Source of the DNA: Siphonodentalium dalli
Lineage: Eukaryota > Mollusca > Scaphopoda > Gadilida > Siphonodentaliidae
DNA: 64,000 nucleotides
NCBI GenBank assembly: GCA_032622095.1
Contig: CP136068.1
Coordinates: 1,299,607 to 1,363,606, forward strand
Direction: 5' to 3'
In this document: positions 55,685 to 64,000 of the stretch, one piece after another
How the letters are laid out: each line of letters opens with the position of its first letter
How positions within the stretch are numbered: position 1 is the stretch's first letter
Notes under the pieces: model-generated
Told to the model about the DNA's origin: nothing
Seen by the model: only the letters and a program-made list of their open reading frames with translations
Database searches by the model: none
Translations under genes and position numbers: made by a program

Positions 55685-58600
55685 GGAGGGAATTATAAAC
55701 CATAGGGGGTGTTATGGAGGGAATTATAAACCATAGTGGGTGTTATGGATGGAATTATAAACCATAGTGGGGTGTTATGGATGGAATTATAAACCATAGT
55801 GGGTGTTATGTACGGAATTATAAACCATAGGGGGTGTTATGGATGGAATTATAAACCATAGTGGGTGTTATGGAGGGAATTATAAAGCATAGTGGGTGTT
55901 ATGGATGGAATTATAAACCATAGTGGGGTGTTATGGATGGAATTATAAACCATAGTGGGTGTTATGGAGGGAATTATAAACCATAGTGGGTGTTATGGAT
56001 GGAATTATAAACCATAGGGGGGTGTTATGGAGGGAATTATAAACCATAGTGGGTGTTATGGATGGAATTATAAACCATAGGGGGTGTTATGGATGGAATT
56101 ATAAACCATAGTGGGTGTTATGGAGGGAATTATAAACCATAGGGGGGTGTTATGGAGGGAATTATAAACCATAGGGGGTGTTATGGAGGGAATTATAAAC
56201 CATAGTGGGTGTTATGGAGGGAATTATAAACCATAGGGGGGTGTTATGGATGGAATTATAAACCATAGTGGGTGTTATGGAGGGAATTATAAACCATAGT
56301 GGGTGTTATGGAGGGAATTATAAACCATAGGGGGTGTTATGGAGGGAATTATAAACCATAGTGGGTGTTATGTACGGAATTATAAACCATAGGGGGTGTT
56401 ATGGATGGAATTATAAACCATAGTGGGTGTTATGGAGGGAATTATAAACCATAGTGGGGTGTTATGGATGGAATTATAAACCATAGTGGGTGTTATGGAT
56501 GGGAATTATAAACCATAGTGGGTGTTATGGAGGGAATTATAAACCATAGTGGGTGTTATGTACGGAATTATAAACCATAGTGGGTGTTATGGACGGGAAT
56601 TATAAACCATAGGGGGTGTTATGTACGGAATTATAAACCATAGGGGGTGTTATGGAGGGAATTATAAACCATAGTGGGTGTTATGGAGGGAATTATAAAC
56701 CATAGGGGGTGTTATGGATGGAATTATAAACCATAGTGGGTGTTATGGAGGGAATTATAAACCATAGTGGGGTGTTATGGTGGGAATTATAAACCATAGT
56801 GGGTGTTATGGATGGAATTATAAACCATAGTGGGGTGTTATGGAGGGAATTATAAACCATAGTGGGTGTTATGGAGGGAATTATAAACCATAGTGGGGTG
56901 TTATGGAGGGAATTATAAACCATAGGGGGGTGTTATGGATGGAATTATAAACCATAGGGGGTGTTATGGATGGAATTATAAACCATAGTGGGGTGTTATG
57001 GAGGGAATTATAAACCATAGTGGGGTGTTATGGAGGGAATTATAAACCATAGTGGGGTGTTATGGAGGGAATTATAAACCATAGGGGGTGTTATGGATGG
57101 AATTATAAACCATAGTGGGTGTTATGGACGGGAATTATAAACCATAGGGGGTGTTATGGAGGGAATTATAAACCATAGGGGGGTGTTATGGATGGAATTA
57201 TAAACCATAGGGGGTGTTATGGATGGAATTATAAACCATAGTGGGTGTTATGGATGGAATTATAAACCATAGGGGGTGTTATGGAGGGAATTATAAACCA
57301 TAGTGGGTGTTATGGAGGGAATTATAAACCATAGTGGGTGTTATGGAGGGAATTATAAACCATAGGGGGTGTTATGGAGGGAATTATAAACCATAGTGGG
57401 TGTTATGGATGGGAATTATAAACCATAGTGGGGTGTTATGGAGGGAATTATAAACCATAGGGGGTGTTATGGATGGGAATTATAAACCATAGTGGGGTGT
57501 TATGGAGGGAATTATCAACCATAGGGGGTGTTATGGATGGGAATTATAAACCATAGTGGGTGTTATGGATGGAATTATAAACCATAGGGGGTGTTATGGA
57601 TGGGAATTATAAACCATAGGGGGTGTTATGGAGGGAATTATAAACCATAGGGGGTGTTATGGATGGGAATTATAAACCATAGTGGGTGTTATGGATGGAA
57701 TTATAAACCATAGGGGGTGTTATGGATGGGAATTATAAACCATAGGGGGGTGTTATGGATGGGAATTATAAACCATAGGGGGTGTTATGGATGGGAATTA
57801 TAAACCATAGGGGGTGTTATGGAGGGAATTATAAACCATAGGGGGTGTTATGGACGGAATTATAAAGCATAGTGGGTGTTATGGACGGGAATTATAAACC
57901 ATAGTGGGTGTTATGGACGGAATTATAAACCATAGTGGGTGTTATGGAGGGAATTATAAACCATAGGGGGTGTTATGGATGGAATTATAAACCATAGTGG
58001 GGTGTTATGGAGGGAATTATAAACCATAGTGGGGTGTTATGGATGGAATTATAAACCATAGGGGGTGTTATGGATGGAATTATAAACCATAGTGGGGTGT
58101 TATGGAGGGAATTATAAACCATAGTGGGGTGTTATGGAGGGAATTATAAACCATAGTGGGTGTTATGGAGGGAATTATAAACCATAGTGGGGTGTTATGG
58201 ATGGAATTATAAACCATAGGGGGTGTTATGGAGGGAATTATAAACCATAGGGGGTGTTATGGATGGAATTATAAACCATAGGGGGTGTTATGGATGGAAT
58301 TATAAACCATAGTGGGTGTTATGGAGGGAATTATAAACCATAGGGGGTGTTATGGAGGGAATTATAAACCATAGGGGGTGTTATGGATGGAATTATAAAC
58401 CATAGTGGGGTGTTATGGAGGGAATTATAAACCATAGGGGGTGTTATGGATGGAATTATAAACCATAGGGGGTGTTATGGATGGAATTATAAACCATAGG
58501 GGGGTGTTATGGAGGGAATTATAAACCATAGGGGGTGTTATGGATGGAATTATAAACCATAGTGGGGTGTTATGGAGGGAATTATAAACCATAGTGGGGT

Positions 58601-60290
58601 GTTATGGATGGAATTATAAACCATAGGGGGTGTTATGGATGGAATTATAAACCATAGTGGGGTGTTATGGAGGGAATTATAAACCATAGTGGGGTGTTAT
58701 GGAGGGAATTATAAACCATAGTGGGGTGTTATGGAGGGAATTATAAACCATAGGGGGTGTTATGGATGGAATTATAAACCATAGTGGGTGTTATGGACGG
58801 GAATTATAAACCATAGGGGGTGTTATGGACGGAATTATAAACCATAGGGGGTGTTATGGATGGAATTATAAACCATAGTGGGTGTTATGGACGGGAATTA
58901 TAAACCATAGGGGGTGTTATGGAGGGAATTATAAACCATAGGGGGGTGTTATGGATGGAATTATAAACCATAGGGGGTGTTATGGAGGGAATTATAAACC
59001 ATAGGGGGTGTTATGGATGGAATTATAAACCATAGTGGGTGTTATGGATGGAATTATAAACCATAGGGGGTGTTATGGAGGGAATTATAAACCATAGTGG
59101 GTGTTATGGAGGGAATTATAAACCATAGTGGGTGTTATGGAGGGAATTATAAACCATAGGGGGTGTTATGGAGGGAATTATAAACCATAGTGGGTGTTAT
59201 GGATGGGAATTATAAACCATAGTGGGGTGTTATGGAGGGAATTATAAACCATAGGGGGTGTTATGGATGGGAATTATAAACCATAGTGGGTGTTATGGAG
59301 GGAATTATAAACCATAGGGGGTGTTATGGACGGAATTATAAACCATAGTGGGTGTTATGGACGGGAATTATAAACCATAGTGGGTGTTATGGACGGAATT
59401 ATAAACCATAGTGGGTGTTATGGAGGGAATTATAAACCATAGTGGGTGTTATGGAGGGAATTATAAACCATAGTGGGTGTTATGGAGGGAATTATAAACC
59501 ATAGTGGGTGTTATGGATGGAATTATAAACCATAGGGGGTGTTATGGAGGGAATTATAAACCATAGTGGGTGTTATGGAGGGAATTATAAACCATAGTGG
59601 GTGTTATGGAGGGAATTATAAACCATAGGGGGTGTTATGGAGGGAATTATAAACCATAGTGGGTGTTATGGATGGGAATTATAAACCATAGTGGGGTGTT
59701 ATGGAGGGAATTATAAACCATAGGGGGTGTTATGGATGGGAATTATAAACCATAGTGGGTGTTATGGAGGGAATTATAAACCATAGGGGGTGTTATGGAC
59801 GGAATTATAAACCATAGTGGGTGTTATGGACGGGAATTATAAACCATAGTGGGTGTTATGGACGGAATTATAAACCATAGTGGGTGTTATGGAGGGAATT
59901 ATAAACCATAGTGGGTGTTATGGAGGGAATTATAAACCATAGTGGGTGTTATGGAGGGAATTATAAACCATAGTGGGTGTTATGGAGGGAATTATAAACC
60001 ATAGGGGGTGTTATGGACGGAATTATAAACCATAGTGGGTGTTATGGACGGGAATTATAAACCATAGTGGGTGTTATGGAGGGAATTATAAACCATAGTG
60101 GGTGTTATGGAGGGAATTATAAACCATAGGGGGTGTTATGGATGGAATTATAAACCATAGGGGGTGTTATGGAGGGAATTATAAACCATAGGGGGTGTTA
60201 TGGAGGGAATTATAAACCATAGTGGGTGTTATGGATGGGAATTATAAACCATAGTGGGGTGTTATGGAGGGAATTATAAACCATAGGGGG
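55685..60290 (+). repeat. 4.6-kb tandem duplication, second copy
   Basis: This is the direct, adjacent second copy of 51415-55684. It contains the same nested 469-bp duplication (59322 and 59791), followed by a further related block at 60354 (563 bp on, that is 469 plus three units). Private changes are AAAGCATAG near 55886 and again near 57866. The extra length of about 312 bp lies between about 58.1 and 58.7 kb. Confidence 0.9.
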
Positions 60291-60599
60291 TGTTATGGAT
60301 GGGAATTATAAACCATAGTGGGTGTTATGGAGGGAATTATAAACCATAGGGGGTGTTATGGACGGAATTATAAACCATAGTGGGTGTTATGGACGGGAAT
60401 TATAAACCATAGTGGGTGTTATGGACGGAATTATAAACCATAGTGGGTGTTATGGAGGGAATTATAAACCATAGTGGGTGTTATGGAGGGAATTATAAAC
60501 CATAGTGGGTGTTATGGAGGGAATTATAAACCATAGTGGGGTGTTATGGATGGAATTATAAACCATAGGGGGGTGTTATGGAGGGAATTATAAACCATA

Positions 60600-63500
60600 G
60601 TGGGTGTTATGTACGGAATTATAAACCATAGGGGGTGTTATGGAGGGAATTATAAACCATAGGGGGTGTTATGGAGGGAATTATAAACCATAGTGGGTGT
60701 TATGGAGGGAATTATAAACCATAGTGGGTGTTATGGACGGGAATTATAAACCATAGTGGGGTGTTATGTACGGAATTATAAACCATAGTGGGTGTTATGG
60801 AGGGAATTATAAACCATAGGGGGTGTTATGGAGGGAATTATAAACCATAGGGGGTGTTATGGAGGGAATTATAAACCATAGTGGGTGTTATGGTGGGAAT
60901 TATAAACCATAGGGGGTGTTATGGTGGGAATTATAAACCATAGGGGGGTGTTATGGATGGGAATTATAAACCATAGTGGGTGTTATGGATGGAATTATAA
61001 ACCATAGTGGGGTGTTATGTACGGAATTATAAACCATAGTGGGTGTTATGGAGGGAATTATAAACCATAGGGGGTGTTATGGAGGGAATTATAAACCATA
61101 GGGGGTGTTATGGAGGGAATTATAAACCATAGGGGGTGTTATGGAGGGAATTATAAACCATAGTGGGTGTTATGGAGGGAATTATAAACCATAGTGGGTG
61201 TTATGGATGGAATTATAAACCATAGTGGGTGTTATGTACGGAATTATAAACCATAGGGGGTGTTATGGAGGGAATTATAAACCATAGGGGGTGTTATGGA
61301 TGGAATTATAAACCATAGTGGGTGTTATGGAGGGAATTATAAACCATAGGGGGTGTTATGGAGGGAATTATAAACCATAGGGGGTGTTATGGAGGGAATT
61401 ATAAACCATAGTGGGTGTTATGGAGGGAATTATAAACCATAGTGGGGTGTTATGGAGGGAATTATAAACCATAGTGGGGTGTTATGTACGGAATTATAAA
61501 CCATAGTGGGTGTTATGGAGGGAATTATAAACCATAGTGGGGTGTTATGGAGGGAATTATAAACCATAGGGGAGTGTTATGGAGGGAATTATAAACCATA
61601 GGGGGTGTTATGGAGGGAATTATAAACCATAGGGGGTGTTATGGACGGAATTATAAACCATAGGGGGTGTTATGGAGGGAATTATAAACCATAGGGGGGT
61701 GTTATGGATGGAATTATAAACCATAGGGGGTGTTATGGATGGAATTATAAACCATAGTGGGTGTTATGTACGGAATTATAAACCATAGTGGGTGTTATGG
61801 TGGGAATTATAAACCATAGTGGGTGTTATGGATGGAATTATAAACCATAGGGGGTGTTATGGTGGGAATTATAAACCATAGTGGGTGTTATGGATGGAAT
61901 TATAAACCATAGTGGGTGTTATGGAGGGAATTATAAACCATAGTGGGTGTTATGGAGGGAATTATAAACCATAGGGGGTGTTATGGAGGGAATTATAAAC
62001 CATAGGGGGGTGTTATGTACGGAATTATAAACCATAGGGGGTGTTATGTACGGAATTATAAACCATAGGGGGTGTTATGGAGGGAATTATAAACCATTGG
62101 GGGGTGTTATGGAGGGAATTATAAACCATAGTGGGGTGTTATGGAGGGAATTATAAACCATAGGGGGGTGTTATGGAGGGAATTATAAACCATAGTGGGT
62201 GTTATGGATGGGAATTATAAACCATAGTGGGTGTTATGGAGGGAATTATAAACCATAGGGGGGTGTTATGGAGGGAATTATAAACCATAGGGGGGTGTTA
62301 TGGATGGAATTATAAACCATAGTGGGTGTTATGGAGGGAATTATAAACCATAGTGGGTGTTATGTACGGAATTATAAACCATAGGGGGTGTTATGTACGG
62401 AATTATAAACCATAGTGGGTGTTATGGATGGAATTATAAACCATAGTGGGTGTTATGGATGGAATTATAAACCATAGTGGGTGTTATGTACGGAATTATA
62501 AACCATAGTGGGTGTTATGGATGGAATTATAAACCATAGTGGGTGTTATGGATGGAATTATAAACCATAGTGGGTGTTATGGATGGAATTATAAACCATA
62601 GGGGGTGTTATGGATGGAATTATAAACCATAGTGGGGTGTTATGGTGGGAATTATAAACCATAGTGGGTGTTATGGATGGAATTATAAACCATAGTGGGT
62701 GTTATGGATGGAATTATAAACCATAGGGGGTGTTATGGATGGAATTATAAACCATAGTGGGGTGTTATGGAGGGAATTATAAACCATAGTGGGGTGTTAT
62801 GGAGGGAATTATAAACCATAGGGGGGTGTTATGGATGGAATTATAAACCATAGTGGGTGTTATGGATGGAATTATAAACCATAGTGGGTGTTATGGATGG
62901 AATTATAAACCATAGGGGGTGTTATGTACGGAATTATAAACCATAGGGGGTGTTATGGATGGGAATTATAAACCATAGTGGGGTGTTATGGATGGAATTA
63001 TAAACCATAGGGGGTGTTATGGAGGGAATTATAAACCATAGTGGGTGTTATGGAGGGAATTATAAACCATAGTGGGTGTTATGGAGGGAATTATAAACCA
63101 TAGGGGGTGTTATGGAGGGAATTATAAACCATAGTGGGGTGTTATGTACGGAATTATAAACCATAGTGGGTGTTATGGATGGAATTATAAACCATAGGGG
63201 GTGTTATGGATGGAATTATAAACCATAGTGGGTGTTATGGAGGGAATTATAAACCATAGGGGGGTGTTATGGATGGAATTATAAACCATAGTGGGTGTTA
63301 TGGAGGGAATTATAAACCATAGGGGGGTGTTATGGATGGAATTATAAACCATAGGGGGTGTTATGGGGGGAATTATAAACCATAGGGGGTGTTATGGAGG
63401 GAATTATAAACCATAGGGGGGTGTTATGGAGGGAATTATAAACCATAGGGGGGTGTTATGGATGGAATTATAAACCATAGTGGGTGTTATGGAGGGAATT

Positions 63501-64000
63501 ATAAACCATAGGGGGGTGTTATGGATGGAATTATAAACCATAGTGGGTGTTATGGAGGGAATTATAAACCATAGTGGGGTGTTATGGAGGGAATTATAAA
63601 CCATAGTGGGTGTTATGGAGGGAATTATAAACCATAGGGGGGTGTTATGGATGGAATTATAAACCATAGTGGGGTGTTATGGAGGGAATTATAAACCATA
63701 GTGGGTGTTATGGAGGGAATTATAAACCATAGGGGGGTGTTATGGATGGAATTATAAACCATAGTGGGTGTTATGGGGGGAATTATAAACCATAGGGGGG
63801 TGTTATGGATGGAATTATAAACCATAGGGGGTGTTATGGGGGGAATTATAAACCATAGGGGGTGTTATGGAGGGAATTATAAACCATAGTGGGTGTTATG
63901 GATGGAATTATAAACCATAGGGGGTGTTATGTACGGAATTATAAACCATAGTGGGTGTTATGTACGGAATTATAAACCATAGGGGGTGTTATGGATGGAA
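60600..64000 (+). repeat. GTACGG-rich subarray at the window end
   Basis: The slot form that gives TGTTATGTACGG recurs many times here (for example near 60610, 60767, 61017, 61226, 61485, 61766, 62015, 62046, 62362, 62393, 62925, 63144, 63930 and 63960). Elsewhere it occurs at 51.5-56.6 kb, singly near 36831 and 37361, and twice just left of the island (near 11951 and 11982). It marks another locally amplified variant and probably continues past the window end. Confidence 0.8.

Larger units (their letters stand above)
13154..64000 (+). repeat. 31-32 bp satellite array, right segment
   Basis: The same satellite resumes after the island in the same orientation. It continues without interruption to the last base, which falls inside a unit. 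The core GGAATTATAAACCATAG is almost invariant over 50 kb. Occasional point variants are AATTATCAACC, AATTTTAAACC, AAATCATAG, AAAGCATAG and AAACTATAG. New slot forms become common here: GGACGG and GGACGGG from about 35 kb on, and GTACGG mainly from 51 kb on. Higher-order structure is extensive and is listed separately. No unique sequence longer than a few bases was seen in this segment, and there is no gene in it. Confidence 0.98.

Noticed and set aside
3734-63825. Many minus-strand open frames of 65-154 codons with a repeated MVYNS / LWFIIPSITP peptide
   Set aside because: They follow directly from the satellite unit and its 31/32 register. They end wherever the third frame is entered, carry no start context or domain, and occur all along the array. 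They are not genes.
1-64000. CRISPR array
   Set aside because: A near-constant repeat with short variable slots could suggest it, but there are no spacers: the variable part is 2-3 bases plus a G run, and there are thousands of units with no cas genes.
1-64000. Telomere made of long complex repeats
   Set aside because: The strand is G-rich and strictly oriented, but units vary in length and sequence, an unrelated island interrupts the array, and nested duplications are common. Template-copied telomeric repeats would be far more uniform and normally shorter.
1-64000. Canonical G-quadruplex arrays
   Set aside because: Each unit has G runs of 3-5, but the loops between them are about 9 and 15 bases, beyond the usual limit of 7. 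Only weak or long-loop structures are possible.

Overview
The window is a satellite DNA megaarray, not a gene region. Apart from one island of about 1.1 kb, all of it is a head-to-tail tandem repeat with a 31-32 bp unit. The array runs off both ends of the window, so its true length exceeds 64 kb. I estimate roughly 2,000 units, all in one orientation; I saw no inverted unit. The unit reads TGTTATGG, then a 2-3 base variable slot, then a nearly fixed core GGAATTATAAACCATAG, then a short G run that starts with T or G. The + strand is strongly G-rich: about 10-11 G against 2 C per unit.

Organism: an array of this size and unit length, with no coding content, points to a eukaryotic heterochromatic, pericentromeric or subtelomeric block. 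The island has (CA)n/TATA-type tails after an AAGTTTGAGCTCAAT-containing module. These look like the 3' ends of interspersed elements in invertebrate, perhaps arthropod, genomes. That taxonomic guess is weak.

Layout: 1-12034, left array, with subzones rich in 30-bp CCATGGGGG units (about 3.8-5.8 kb), the first copy of a long-range duplication (about 6.09-9.51 kb), a 217-bp heptamer (9.54-9.85 kb) and a 186-bp hexamer marked by GCTTGG units (10.3-11.0 kb). 12035-13153, a unique-sequence island with palindromes, a T-rich tract, internal duplications, three related modules and a CA microsatellite. 13154-64000, right array. It holds more GCTTGG units directly after the island, the second copy of the long-range duplication (about 20.0-23.51 kb) and a 159-bp pentamer zone inside a 1,326-bp duplication (26.1-28.4 kb). 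It also holds a 63-bp dimer zone (34.2-34.5 kb), a 221-bp heptamer (34.8-35.2 kb), a 651-bp tandem duplication (38.5-39.8 kb), a 1,657-bp tandem duplication (46.17-49.49 kb) and a 4.3-4.6 kb tandem duplication (51.4-60.3 kb). The last 3.5 kb is rich in GTACGG units.

No protein-coding gene, tRNA, rRNA, CRISPR array or complete mobile element can be supported. Long minus-strand reading frames exist (up to 154 codons), but they are by-products of the repeat register. What is notable is the history written in the array: nested duplications at scales from 31 bp to 14 kb, diagnostic variants clustered in blocks, and a foreign island whose two flanks share the same rare unit variant. Unit counts and block edges were read by eye and are approximate (block edges to about one to three units). 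Large duplications should be checked against assembly error.
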